A stretch of 20,861 nt of DNA from a virus, in the IMG/VR virus record IMGVR_UViG_3300045119_000270, positions 1 to 20,861 of that record; one strand, written 5' to 3'. Both the position numbers and the translations under genes were made by a program. Positions 1-8,574 of this stretch are shown here, in pieces; the stretch's first letter is position 1; each line of letters opens with the position of its first letter. The notes under the pieces are model-generated. The model ran no database searches and was not told where the DNA came from. It worked only from the letters and a program-made list of their open reading frames with translations.

Positions 1-831
1 TCCCTTATCAGCAAGCTTCTCCAAACGATTATACGACTCAGTCATCACGTCGTTGTTGAACTGGCCGTATCGCTCGTTGAAATGCCGTGACCGTTCCTCC
101 CTGAGCTGGACCTCCGCCGGATGAGGTCCCGTTTGTTGTGTCCGGGGCTCAGGTATACGAGCTTCCCCGAAGACGTGCTTGGCCAAGTGACCAGCAGCAT
201 ACATCAGGTTCTTATCGTTGTTTCGGCGGCCATCGTTGTAGGCCATCCGAATCAAGTCTTCCAGAACGGGCATCGTAGCCCGAATATAGAGATCCTTGGA
301 CATCCTCTGCAACGTCGGCAGGAAGTTGTCCACGAGTAGAGGAACGGACTGCGGTGAGTTCTGAGCCAGCTCCTTGAGAACGAGCGACGGGTCACCACTC
401 ACGAGAGTCGCCTCGATGATGTCGAAGTCCTCAGCCTTGCGTGCGGCGTGCTGGGCTTCCTCAACCGTGGCGAACGTCTCCGAGAACTTCTGCTCCCTGA
501 AGAAGATGTCCTTGAGTCCCGGAACCTTCTTGAAGATTTCCGGGTCTGCTTTCTTCAGCTCCTGATAGGTTGGTCGTCCTTCGACAACAGGCTCTTTTCT
601 CTCAGCACCTGCCTGAGCTTCCGGGCCTTTGTCCGCATCTTCCTCACCCTCAGGTTCTTCACCTTCATCTTCATCGCCTTCGTCCTCGTCTCCTTCGTCC
701 TCGTCCTCGTCCCCGGTAGCACCAGAGTCGACGTCGTCATCATCGTCGGGGTCACTGGTGCCCTGTTCACCAGCAGTGTCAGGGTCTCCGACATCATTCA
801 AGATGTCGATATCGCTCTCGTCGTCTGCCAT
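1..831 (-). CDS. Acidic scaffold-like protein, C-terminus cut by window edge
   Basis: The minus-strand frame stays open from the ATG at 831 to base 1, giving 277 codons with no stop, so the gene runs off the window. An AGGAG overlapping the portal stop lies 6 nt before the ATG, which supports this start. Residues about 23-66 are almost all Asp, Glu and Gly; the rest is charged and probably helical. In tailed phages an acidic helical protein directly after the portal gene is usually the head scaffolding or assembly protein, which acts inside the procapsid and is followed by the major capsid gene. That role is inferred from position and composition, since no domain is recognised. The capsid gene is expected just left of this window. 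Confidence 0.8.
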   Translation of the reverse strand, partial: MADDESDIDILNDVGDPDTAGEQGTSDPDDDDDVDSGATGDEDEDEGDEDEGDEDEGEEPEGEEDADKGPEAQAGAERKEPVVEGRPTYQELKKADPEIFKKVPGLKDIFFREQKFSETFATVEEAQHAARKAEDFDIIEATLVSGDPSLVLKELAQNSPQSVPLLVDNFLPTLQRMSKDLYIRATMPVLEDLIRMAYNDGRRNNDKNLMYAAGHLAKHVFGEARIPEPRTQQTGPHPAEVQLREERSRHFNERYGQFNNDVMTESYNRLEKLADKG

Positions 832-840
832 CTGAGTCTC

Positions 841-3291
841 CTATGCGGACTGAGCCTGCGGTTCTGGATTTGGATTCGATACGTCGCCTGGACCTTGCTG
901 GTCGGACTTGCTTTCCTTCGGAGGTCCTTGCGACTTCTGTTGATTCTTCTGGTCAGCTTGCATCGCCTGCAATTGCATCTGCTGAGCTTGCTGCATCTGG
1001 ATGATCTGATTGTGCTCCATGAAGTGAGCACGCACGTTCATCCATGCCGCTGGATTCTGCTCTTTCGTTGCCAGTCCTACGTCACCATTCAGCCAAGCCA
1101 AGCAAACCTCAGCCTCGATGCCATGATTGTCCACTTCAGGGTCAACCGGGACAGAGGACTGGAATTGCTCCTGACCAGACATAGGATCGACGCCCATGAC
1201 CGTCGGTTGGCCCTGAAGCATCGTGGCGATTTCGTAGAGCTGCTTGTTACGCGAGTCGTCTCCGGGGATGTAGAGGTCTGGCATCCCAATGAGTTCCGCA
1301 ACGAAGCTCGCGTTCTCAGGATGCATGAGAATCTCCCCAACCTGGGGGTCCTTCATGTTGATGAGTTGCAACAGCACGTCGCGCTTCTGTGCCCAGGAGA
1401 TTGGGAAGGCCTCTGAGGTTTCTGGTTCGATTTCTCCAACAGTTCCTTGCAGCTGCGACTTACGAATCCAGACGTTGATGAAGCTATCGCCTTGATTCTT
1501 GACCATCTTCTCGTCTTCCGTCATATTATCGGCGTAAGACTTGACGGCCTTGGCCATGACTTTCGACCACCATGACTTGAGGACGGTCCAGGTGCCGGAA
1601 AGTCGCTGGAGAGCTTGTGCCCTCGACAGTTCATATTCCCTAGCAGTTCCTGAGCCGCCCTCAAGCTGCCCACCGTAGATGGTGGGGAATGTTCCTAGGA
1701 CGAACTGAGCCACTCCATCAAGCCTGTCCGCGAACATCTCGACTTCTTGAGATAGGCTGGCTGCCTTAATGTCGTGAAACCCGGCCGAGAGATTCTGTCC
1801 AGACGGTGCCTTGGCCTGATTGACCATCCCAGGTCGAGCTTCTGATTTCGAGTAGTTTTCAAAATCAAGGACAGATGGATCAGCAAACGTCTCTGGTATC
1901 CCAAACTCGATGGTCTCCAAAGTGATGTTCGCTAGCTCGTTGGTCATGTCCTGAACCGGCACGAGCGACGCGCCCTCAGGCTCGGAGTGAATATGCTCGG
2001 AAAATGGCGAAAGAGTGGCCGTCCAGTGCTCATCGAGCTTGTCCTGGACAACTTCAACGATCAAATCGTCGTTGATGATGACCATGTAGAGGCCATCGGG
2101 ATATTGCACCTTGAGCTGCTTGACAATTGCGTCGTTGAAGCCGCCGTAGTAGTTGAAAGCCCAGGGACGAAGCCACATCCTCTGGACCGTGCAGATATTC
2201 TCCTGCCATTCACCATTGTAGCGCCGATCGTTACGCGCCCAACGCTCGATTGCGTCAGTATCGTAAGATGGCTTGATGAGATGGGCAAATTCAGGGTAGG
2301 TTTCCTGAATCTTTCCGATTGGTTCCTCAGTTACGAACCGAAGATACGGTGTATCGTCGAGTTTTGAGATGTAATGGGGCACTTCGACGTGCAAAGGCCC
2401 AAAACATGCCAAGATTTCGCGAGATTTCGGCTTGTCGTCGTATCCAACGATGGTCGGGAACGTCTCCTGCTGGTCCTGACTCTCGGGTGGGAGGGTCAGA
2501 CCGCAGTTTGGACACGTCTGAGGCGGTTTTGGAGGCGCATTTGGGTCCGTTACGGTCTCTTGACCCTGGGGCGCGCCGCATGAAGGGCAGAAATAGGACC
2601 GATTAGTAACGCTTTGCTGTCCTGGGATGGGAACCTTAGTAGTTCCGAAGTCCTTCGACGTCTTTCGCTCGTTGTAAGCGAAGACAACTCCAGTATTATA
2701 GAGGAGATAGAGTGCGCGGAGGAAGAAAACGTCGGCCTGATTGTGCCGCTGTATCAGTTCAGAGATTTTGGAGTAGGCTTTCGCCGTCTCCACGTCGGAA
2801 GGGTTATCCGCATCGTCAGGGAAGAATCGGACAAAAGGAATTCCCGCAGCAATCGCAGAAATCCATGCCTGGCCATGAGCCTTGTAGATGTTGATGACCT
2901 TGGCGATAGCTTGAACATCTGTGTCCGCCTGCGGGTCCTCGAACGCCTGCGAGGAGCGGTCCTGATAGTCTCGATAGTCTCTGGCAATCGCGTCCCAATA
3001 GATGTATTGCAGGTTGTTCCAGTAGCACTCCAGCTTCTTCAGCTTCCGAACGAAAGCCTCTCGAACCGTCCGCTCCGGAACACAGAGCTTGTCCTTGATT
3101 CTCAGCAGCGCGTCGAGAACATCCTTCCCATAGACGTCCTCCGGGTCTTTCTCCTCTTGGTCTGGAGGTTCCTGCTGCTGGTCACCAACCGGCGGAGGTG
3201 CATCCCCCGGAACGATTGGAGGAGCGTCCGGTGGCAGCATTGGGTCAGGAAATGGCTGCTGCTGCGATGGGTCGATGGGAGGAGGATACAT
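841..3291 (-). CDS. Portal protein with zinc-ribbon insertion
   Basis: This 816-aa protein is the likely head-tail portal, which forms the ring at the capsid vertex through which DNA is packaged. It sits between the terminase/kinase-like genes and the scaffold-like gene, the normal place for a portal. The N-terminus (about 1-50) and C-terminus (about 740-816) are Pro/Gln-rich and probably disordered. The middle has the mixed helical layout of large portals, including a segment near residues 540-600 with Tyr-Gly-Gly and an Arg/Glu helix before paired Trp residues. Cys235, Cys238, Cys260 and Cys263 form two CxxC pairs, an apparent zinc ribbon within the body. The ATG follows the previous stop by one base and has only a weak ribosome site, so translation is probably coupled. 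Confidence 0.85.
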   Translation of the reverse strand: MYPPPIDPSQQQPFPDPMLPPDAPPIVPGDAPPPVGDQQQEPPDQEEKDPEDVYGKDVLDALLRIKDKLCVPERTVREAFVRKLKKLECYWNNLQYIYWDAIARDYRDYQDRSSQAFEDPQADTDVQAIAKVINIYKAHGQAWISAIAAGIPFVRFFPDDADNPSDVETAKAYSKISELIQRHNQADVFFLRALYLLYNTGVVFAYNERKTSKDFGTTKVPIPGQQSVTNRSYFCPSCGAPQGQETVTDPNAPPKPPQTCPNCGLTLPPESQDQQETFPTIVGYDDKPKSREILACFGPLHVEVPHYISKLDDTPYLRFVTEEPIGKIQETYPEFAHLIKPSYDTDAIERWARNDRRYNGEWQENICTVQRMWLRPWAFNYYGGFNDAIVKQLKVQYPDGLYMVIINDDLIVEVVQDKLDEHWTATLSPFSEHIHSEPEGASLVPVQDMTNELANITLETIEFGIPETFADPSVLDFENYSKSEARPGMVNQAKAPSGQNLSAGFHDIKAASLSQEVEMFADRLDGVAQFVLGTFPTIYGGQLEGGSGTAREYELSRAQALQRLSGTWTVLKSWWSKVMAKAVKSYADNMTEDEKMVKNQGDSFINVWIRKSQLQGTVGEIEPETSEAFPISWAQKRDVLLQLINMKDPQVGEILMHPENASFVAELIGMPDLYIPGDDSRNKQLYEIATMLQGQPTVMGVDPMSGQEQFQSSVPVDPEVDNHGIEAEVCLAWLNGDVGLATKEQNPAAWMNVRAHFMEHNQIIQMQQAQQMQLQAMQADQKNQQKSQGPPKESKSDQQGPGDVSNPNPEPQAQSA

Positions 3292-3292
3292 C

Positions 3293-4681
3293 TTATCTCA
3301 TGTGCCTTGTGATGAAGTCCTCAAAAGCTGGAGGAAGCTTCGAGACACGGTCCATGAAGTTACGCATGTAGGTGTCTCTGTTCCCGCTGGACATTTTCGC
3401 GTAGTCTAGATAAGGCCGTAGACTCTCAGCGTAGTCTGCCTCGGGAATCTGAGTCGCTGCGTGCGCAAGTTCACGATACTTGTTGGGGTCGGCAAATGGA
3501 TGAAGATCACCACCAGTTACCAAACCACTATACATGTCTCGCAAGCCGCCACCGGTCTTGGCAATGGACGCTGGCTCGATTACGTCTCGCATCCCACGCC
3601 CGATTGTAGGAATCCTATTGATACCTTTATCAACTCCTCGGAAGTCTCTCGCCTCAGGGTCAATCATGAACTGGCGCTCGCCGCGATCAACAACCCCACC
3701 AGTAGTGTCTGCTACATGCTGGGCCATCACCTGATTAGCAACGTCAGGATGGAGAGCTTTAGCCTTCTGCTCGGCAGTCATGTCGTCCCAACGGCCAAAC
3801 GAGGGGCCAAGCATTTCCTGAAGAGTCCCGCCCTCAGCAGTCTGTCGTGCGATAGGAGTCTTGCCACCAGTCATCAGACTAACAAGACGAGTTCCAGCTT
3901 CCTCTTCGGCGTTGTCACCAGCACCAGCATCCTTAAGGAGAAAGCGATTACCAGAACCCTTAGCCTCGTAGATTCGCTTCGGAGTGATGCCGCCAAGTCC
4001 GCCGCGTCCAAGATCGTAAACGTCCCCACCAGCAATAGACCTGAGAGTCGGGTGCTGAGGGTGAATGATTGCTCCCTGTGGAGAGACCGGGCCAGTTCTA
4101 GGGAGAGTCCTTATCGGGGGCGGTTCCTCAGCTTGCCGATAGAGTTCATCTTTCAGGTCTGCAATCATCTGCTCATGAGGGCCGGGATGGTCCTCAATGA
4201 ACTTCTGAGTCTCTTGGAAGCCACCGACACCACGATTCCACCGAGCCTTATCAATGATGTGACTCTCTGCTGGTGGGATGGCCTCACCGATTGAGTGCGC
4301 GATTTGGTTAACCTCAGGCTCGTAGCTTCCAGTGAGCGCCCGATTACCAAGTCCAAGGAATCGCTCGGCTGATTGGGCGTAGTCTTCGATGGGCCGACGC
4401 AGGAGATGCTGAGATTCACCGGGTGCGAGGACAATGCCGGGCATCGCGGCATTCATTATCTGGTCCTGAGGACTTCCAACCAGATTGTTGAACGTCTTCT
4501 CCGCCGCGTCGCCAAGATGGCCGACAAGGGGCAGCTCCACGTTGTTGAGCGCGTCCTTACCACGCTCCAACCACGTAGACGAACGCATTCTCGGCTTGTT
4601 CTCTCGGGAAGCCTCGGTATCGGGCGGTCCCCAGAGACGCGAGTATATGCTACGACTCGGTAGTGCTACTCTTGTTGGCAT
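3293..4681 (-). CDS. Kinase-like (HipA/PI3K-type fold) protein in the packaging module
   Basis: The 462-aa product has no obvious standard virion domain. Residues about 220-355 read like a divergent protein or lipid kinase: a Gly-rich stretch (about 224-231), RFLLK with Lys250 in the beta-3 position, a Glu cluster at 259-261 for the C-helix, then VDRGERQF with Asp332 as a catalytic-loop candidate, and VDKG with Asp351 as metal-binding candidate. HipA and PI3K-like enzymes usually have Asn where this protein has Gln337, so activity is uncertain. The N-terminal 200 residues are unassigned. The gene overlaps the preceding coiled-coil gene by 32 bp and ends one base before the portal. No strong ribosome site precedes the ATG at 4681; Met32 is an alternative start. 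It could be an internal virion protein delivered to the host. The kinase assignment is inference from motifs. Confidence 0.55.
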   Translation of the reverse strand: MPTRVALPSRSIYSRLWGPPDTEASRENKPRMRSSTWLERGKDALNNVELPLVGHLGDAAEKTFNNLVGSPQDQIMNAAMPGIVLAPGESQHLLRRPIEDYAQSAERFLGLGNRALTGSYEPEVNQIAHSIGEAIPPAESHIIDKARWNRGVGGFQETQKFIEDHPGPHEQMIADLKDELYRQAEEPPPIRTLPRTGPVSPQGAIIHPQHPTLRSIAGGDVYDLGRGGLGGITPKRIYEAKGSGNRFLLKDAGAGDNAEEEAGTRLVSLMTGGKTPIARQTAEGGTLQEMLGPSFGRWDDMTAEQKAKALHPDVANQVMAQHVADTTGGVVDRGERQFMIDPEARDFRGVDKGINRIPTIGRGMRDVIEPASIAKTGGGLRDMYSGLVTGGDLHPFADPNKYRELAHAATQIPEADYAESLRPYLDYAKMSSGNRDTYMRNFMDRVSKLPPAFEDFITRHMR

Positions 4682-4994
4682 TGTCTACTTTATCGGCCTG
4701 TCTTACCCTTTCTTCCCACGCTTCTCTCTCAATTTTCGCAGCCTTTCTTGCAAACTTTTCTTCGAGCTCGGCTTGTTTACGACTCCAGGGGACTCGACTC
4801 TTCCTAATCGAGCCCTCAAATTCTTTGATCGGACCTCGTATCTCGTGTTTGGGGGCATTTCGCTCTACTTCTGCGTTGAGAAAGTCCCTCAACATCTCTA
4901 CTTCTTCTTCGAGAACTGAGATTGTGACCTTTCGAGCGTTGCAAGCGTCACATTCATTTGTTCGCAGACTGAACAAATTAGCGAAGAAGCCCAC
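4650..4994 (-). CDS. Small coiled-coil protein with CxxC, unknown function
   Basis: This 114-aa protein starts at a GTG (4994) with GGAGG four bases upstream and overlaps the end of the terminase gene by 17 bp. It begins with a short hydrophobic segment (FFANLFSL), followed by a CDAC pair and then two long charged helices (about 27-45 and 70-100) that should form coiled coils. Small proteins of this layout are often found between terminase and portal in podovirus-like genomes, but I do not recognise a named family. Translational coupling to the terminase suggests a role in packaging or head assembly. The function is unknown. Confidence 0.75.
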   Translation of the reverse strand: MGFFANLFSLRTNECDACNARKVTISVLEEEVEMLRDFLNAEVERNAPKHEIRGPIKEFEGSIRKSRVPWSRKQAELEEKFARKAAKIEREAWEERVRQADKVDNANKSSTTES

Positions 4995-6603
4995 GGAACC
5001 TCCGATGCCTCTGAACAGATGTCACCGTCTTTGCTTTCGACTCCAGATGCTCCATCTGTCGGTGCAATCTGGTCCAGTCTTGCGTCTCGGCGAAGGATTT
5101 CATGATTCCACCAAGAGCCTGCATTTTCTGGTCTCGACTCCAGACCAGTCGAATGTATCTGTCAACCTCTTTTAGCAGGTAACGGCCACCATCGTAGGGG
5201 TCATCACCCTGGAATTCGGCTACATCCTCGACCACTTCGCCATCTTTGTTGTCGTAAATGCAGATGGGTATGGTCTTGATGAACTCCTTGCACGTATCGA
5301 ACACCTGAAGTCTCGGAAGATTCGTCTCTGGAGGCTCAGGAGTAAACACATCCTGATATTTCTTCAGAGCGTCTGTTCCGAAGTTCCGGTATATGTATTG
5401 CGCCCTCTCGTCCGAGTATCCATCTGCAGGCATATACTTCGGTGGTTTCGGCATCCACCGAAGGAATGAGTGCATGAGCATCTTCCCACCTAGACGGTCA
5501 TTGTCGGCTTGTGCGGGTCTGAAGCCTGATGCTGCTGTGAACTGCTCGGCGATTGTGAGCTTGTCGCCCCGATGATTCCAAGCAGACGGGTCCAATACGA
5601 CCGAGTGAATCTCGTGTCGTTCGTGCTGAGAGAGTCTGGCAACGTCGGCTCCCCATACTTCGATGTTTTGCTTGTCCTTAGCGTATTCCCGATAGAGGAA
5701 AACACGCGAGTCAGGAGCGACCGCAGCCCAGCCAGCCCATGTCTTTGCGGTGTAGCCCCAATCGATGCCGAGAATTCGTGGCCACCAATCGGGGATATCG
5801 AAGGGTTGTACGACGTGGACAGCATTGGCTGGTTCTGTAGCTCGACGGAAGTCTCTCCACTCTGAGAAGACCTGTCCGGAAAATACATACCAGTCGCCAT
5901 CTTTCTTGGCGCGGCGCTCGGCCTCTGGAAGTATTTCGAGGCGCCATGCGTATCCGGGGTCGGCCTCGTTGAGATAGGGATTGTCGTCGAGTTTCGCCGG
6001 GATAAAGATGCGCGAAGTTCGACTTGCGCGGTCGAAAATGATCTTGTAGCCATCACGTGCCGGGTCCACAAATCGTTCTCTGACCCAGACGTGGCCTTGG
6101 TTGCCTGGATTGCTTGCAGATCGTACAACAGGGGGTAGGCTCGGTTCGGAACTACGGACGCGGGATGTGACAAAGGAGTAGACGAACCACTTGAATGAAG
6201 TAAGCTCGTCGAACGCCGCGTAATGATACTCCGTAGTGTCATGGCGTCTAGCGTGCTTTTCCTTTTCGAGGTAGCTCGCCCTGATTACCGCGCCGCTCGG
6301 AAACTTCCAGTAGTGCTTCGCCTCGTTGAAGACTGCTCCTACTAACTTGTAGAAGCGGTCCGCACGAGGCATGAGACTTTCTTCAAGCTGAGGAAAAGTC
6401 TCGCGAAATAAGATGCCGTGAAACTTCGGGTGCAGGTGCCAGCCTCTGAGGATTGGGAGCATTATGAGAAGCTCCGATTTCCCTCCTCCCGCGGCACCTC
6501 CGTATAAAGCCTCGAAAATCGAATCCGGAATCTCGAGAAACTTTCTCTGTTTCTCGTGCGGCTTCCAAATCTGCGTGAAACGGTCGACGACTTGGATACC
6601 CAT
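4978..6603 (-). CDS. terL: Terminase large subunit (packaging ATPase/nuclease)
   Basis: This 541-aa enzyme pumps DNA into the procapsid and cuts the concatemer. The ATPase part has a Walker A GGAAGGGKS at 35-43, Walker B AAFDE at 129-133 (Asp132, Glu133) and an ASN coupling motif at 163-165. The nuclease part has the RNase H-like acidic residues Asp281 in GIDWG, Asp338 in VVLDPS and the DDPYDGGRY cluster at 468-474. The opening WKPHEKQRKFL is the usual adenine-pocket region, so the N-terminus is intact, and the length is normal. Only the ATG at 6603 can start it: an in-frame TAG lies 15 bases upstream, no Shine-Dalgarno is seen, and a U-rich stretch plus a GC hairpin come directly before it. 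Confidence 0.97.
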   Translation of the reverse strand: MGIQVVDRFTQIWKPHEKQRKFLEIPDSIFEALYGGAAGGGKSELLIMLPILRGWHLHPKFHGILFRETFPQLEESLMPRADRFYKLVGAVFNEAKHYWKFPSGAVIRASYLEKEKHARRHDTTEYHYAAFDELTSFKWFVYSFVTSRVRSSEPSLPPVVRSASNPGNQGHVWVRERFVDPARDGYKIIFDRASRTSRIFIPAKLDDNPYLNEADPGYAWRLEILPEAERRAKKDGDWYVFSGQVFSEWRDFRRATEPANAVHVVQPFDIPDWWPRILGIDWGYTAKTWAGWAAVAPDSRVFLYREYAKDKQNIEVWGADVARLSQHERHEIHSVVLDPSAWNHRGDKLTIAEQFTAASGFRPAQADNDRLGGKMLMHSFLRWMPKPPKYMPADGYSDERAQYIYRNFGTDALKKYQDVFTPEPPETNLPRLQVFDTCKEFIKTIPICIYDNKDGEVVEDVAEFQGDDPYDGGRYLLKEVDRYIRLVWSRDQKMQALGGIMKSFAETQDWTRLHRQMEHLESKAKTVTSVQRHRRFRGLLR

Positions 6604-6612
6604 GAGAAAAGA

Positions 6613-6656
6613 AGGGGGCTACTGAGGCGTCATCCCGGTCGGAATCGTAGCCCCCT
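6613..6656 (-). terminator. Terminator-like hairpin directly before terL
   Basis: A perfect 10-bp inverted repeat (AGGGGGCTAC at 6613-6622, its complement at 6647-6656) with a 24-nt loop is followed on the minus strand by TCTTTTCTC and then the terL ATG. A second small hairpin (5-bp arms, 6659-6673) overlaps the stop of the upstream gene. By form this is a rho-independent terminator, although the T-run is interrupted by C and the loop is long. It could instead be a partial attenuator or RNA processing site that sets terL expression. Confidence 0.6.
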
Positions 6657-6666
6657 CTGGAGTTAC

Positions 6667-7233
6667 CTACTCCAGCTTCTTCGGCGGTGCAGGAGGAGCC
6701 GGCGCGTGCTGCGTGGCCACCTTCCGCTCCTCCGCCGACTTCTGACCGATGGTGTAGAACACCTTGTCCCTGAAGGACAGCGTCGTCGGCTTGTCTCGCC
6801 CCTCGTTCGCTGCCTTCGCCAGAATCGCGTTGTCGAGAGCCTCGCCGGTCAGTCTCTCGTCTCCGGGATCGACTGCTCCGGTGATGAGCAGAAGCTCTGC
6901 CGTCTCGGGCGGAGGAATCACGATGCCAAGCGCCTCGGCCAGGTTCGACGGAAGCACGTATTTCCCGCCGTCCGACAGCTCGTAGATACCGTCGCCCCCA
7001 AGAGCCTTGAACAGGCCGCGGCTCTCGATGTCCTCGATGGCGATCGGTCCACCGTAGCCGAGGAACTCACGTGAGTTGACGACCGTGCACTGCTGCGTGG
7101 GGAGGACTTCCTTGCCGATGCTGACAACTCCCTCGGCGTTCGCCTTCAGGTCCTTCAGCTCGATTGCCTTCTCCACGATTGGCTTCGCGGGAGGCGGGGT
7201 TGCCATCGTTGGTGCTGGTGTCGCTGTTGCCAT
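6667..7233 (-). CDS. Unassigned 188-aa phage protein
   Basis: The start ATG at 7233 has AGGAG seven bases upstream, and the gene begins 9 bases after the stop of the next upstream gene. Both ends are Ala/Pro/Thr-rich and probably disordered (about 1-17 and 172-188). The middle (about 20-170) is a compact mixed region with VLPTQQCTVVNSREF near 43-57 and a GGKYVLPSNLAEALGI segment near 89-104. I do not recognise a family. Its place in the late operon, just before the terminase, suggests a virion or assembly protein. The terminator-like hairpin lies just after its stop. Confidence 0.8.
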   Translation of the reverse strand: MATATPAPTMATPPPAKPIVEKAIELKDLKANAEGVVSIGKEVLPTQQCTVVNSREFLGYGGPIAIEDIESRGLFKALGGDGIYELSDGGKYVLPSNLAEALGIVIPPPETAELLLITGAVDPGDERLTGEALDNAILAKAANEGRDKPTTLSFRDKVFYTIGQKSAEERKVATQHAPAPPAPPKKLE

Positions 7234-7242
7234 TGCTCTCTC

Positions 7243-7776
7243 CTATCTCATCATGAACGGATTGGGACGCTGCATCCACGGTGGCACCTGTCCCTGCGGT
7301 GGCATTCCGGGTGGTGGTCCTTGTGGAGGAGGCACTGCTTGTGGAGGCGGACCGGCCGACTGCATTGCTCTTGCTACGTTCGACATTGACTGGAGAGGTC
7401 CTGCTCCTTGTGCTCCAGGTGCTCCTCCTGGTGCCAATCCAGGAGCGAACTGGGCAGGTGTGCCCATTCCTGCTGCACCCATCGTCCTGATGCGCGGGTC
7501 CGGCATCGGGTTCTGTGGGCGCATCATCGGAGGCTGAGGAGGTGGCATAGGAGCTGGTGCTCCTACTTGAGGAGCGAAACCCGGACCAAGAGGGCCAGCC
7601 ATCCCTCCTGGACCGGGCAACGTTCCACCAAGAGGACCTGCACCTGGGCGGAATTGAGCGGTGCTCTGGTTCCCTTGTCCAGTTGCGCCTCTGAACGAGC
7701 CGCCCTGTCCAGCGATGGGGGACTGCATTTGGGGATTCGATGAGACCATCCCCATACGGCGTTGGTTCTGAGGCAT
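7243..7776 (-). CDS. Pro/Gly/Gln/Met-rich low-complexity protein
   Basis: This 177-aa protein is almost entirely Gly, Pro, Gln, Met and Ala with very few charged residues, so it is expected to be disordered. The start is supported by GGGAG eight bases upstream of the ATG at 7776. That ribosome site overlaps the stop of the PEP-CTERM gene before it, and the stop here is followed within 10 bases by the next start. No domain is recognised. Such proteins in phage late operons can be virion linkers or surface proteins, but nothing in the sequence fixes the role. Confidence 0.75.
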   Translation of the reverse strand: MPQNQRRMGMVSSNPQMQSPIAGQGGSFRGATGQGNQSTAQFRPGAGPLGGTLPGPGGMAGPLGPGFAPQVGAPAPMPPPQPPMMRPQNPMPDPRIRTMGAAGMGTPAQFAPGLAPGGAPGAQGAGPLQSMSNVARAMQSAGPPPQAVPPPQGPPPGMPPQGQVPPWMQRPNPFMMR

Positions 7777-7788
7777 CTGGCTATCTCC

Positions 7789-8574
7789 CTACAACGAGAA
7801 TTTCCTGCGCGCCGCACCGATCATGCCGAGAAGTCCAGAACCGAGAAGAATCATCGAACCCGGCTCCGGAGTCGGGAAGCTCTGCGGATTCGGACTGCAT
7901 CCAACGCACGGTGGCGTAGGACCGTCACGGAAGGCCCATTCCTCGAACGTGCCTTGTGACTCGTAGCCAGTCTCGTGTCCGAACGAGGTATACATGTAGA
8001 AGTAAGTCCCAGGGTTCGCCCCAAACACGCTGGTAGGCACGTAGAAGAACAGGTCGCTGTTCCCATTGCCACCACCGAACAGGTCGTAGTCGAGATGCAC
8101 TGACCCGTTCATCGTGTAGACCGGACTAGTCGGGCATCCATCGGCTTGCACCAGAGATGCGGTGTTACTGGTGCAGAGTTCGATGCGATCAAGCGTCAAC
8201 AGATTCATGTCGTTGCCGCTCGGTTCGCCGAGGTCGAGCATGAACTCGTAGTAGTTCGTGCCGCCGATGTTGAAGATGTTGTCGAGATCAGAGAACAGGA
8301 CATCGTGCGTCCAGATGCCGCCAATCTCATCGTTCAGAAAATCCTGCGACGGCGCACCGGTATTGTGACCATCCTCCGTCGGCTTCTGGTGGATACGAAC
8401 AAAGGGATTGAACACACCGGTGCCAGAGGGCTGAACTGAAACGGTCGAGAAGATTGCCCCACTGTATACCGCCCCTGTGCAGCCAGACTGACAGTTGAGC
8501 GGGATTGGTGTAGCCATCACCGAGGGCGCGGCAAAGAGTAGTGCAAGCAGGCTAAGCTGGGGAACCTTTTTCAT
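7789..8574 (-). CDS. PEP-CTERM secreted protein (beta-sandwich type)
   Basis: The 261-aa product has a Sec signal peptide (about 1-21, ending VMA before TPIP) and a full C-terminal PEP-CTERM signal: PTPEPGS, a hydrophobic helix (LLGSGLLGMIGA) and a basic end ARRKFSL. In bacteria this tail directs proteins to exosortase (EpsH/Xrt) for cleavage and surface or exopolysaccharide attachment. The body matches a known layout of bacterial PEP-CTERM proteins: NPFVRI near 56, WTHDVL near 88, YEFMLDLGEP near 108 and FEEWAF near 215. It starts at 8574 with AGGAG seven bases upstream. No exosortase gene is seen here, so host machinery must process it. Presence in a phage late operon is unusual and suggests acquisition from a host. 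Confidence 0.9.
   Translation of the reverse strand: MKKVPQLSLLALLFAAPSVMATPIPLNCQSGCTGAVYSGAIFSTVSVQPSGTGVFNPFVRIHQKPTEDGHNTGAPSQDFLNDEIGGIWTHDVLFSDLDNIFNIGGTNYYEFMLDLGEPSGNDMNLLTLDRIELCTSNTASLVQADGCPTSPVYTMNGSVHLDYDLFGGGNGNSDLFFYVPTSVFGANPGTYFYMYTSFGHETGYESQGTFEEWAFRDGPTPPCVGCSPNPQSFPTPEPGSMILLGSGLLGMIGAARRKFSL

Noticed and set aside
448-1416. 322-codon plus-strand frame
   Set aside because: It is antisense to the acidic scaffold-like gene and portal; its Leu/Val-rich composition is the complement of acidic codons.
2614-3312. 232-codon plus-strand frame
   Set aside because: It is antisense to the portal gene and shows no domain or ribosome site.
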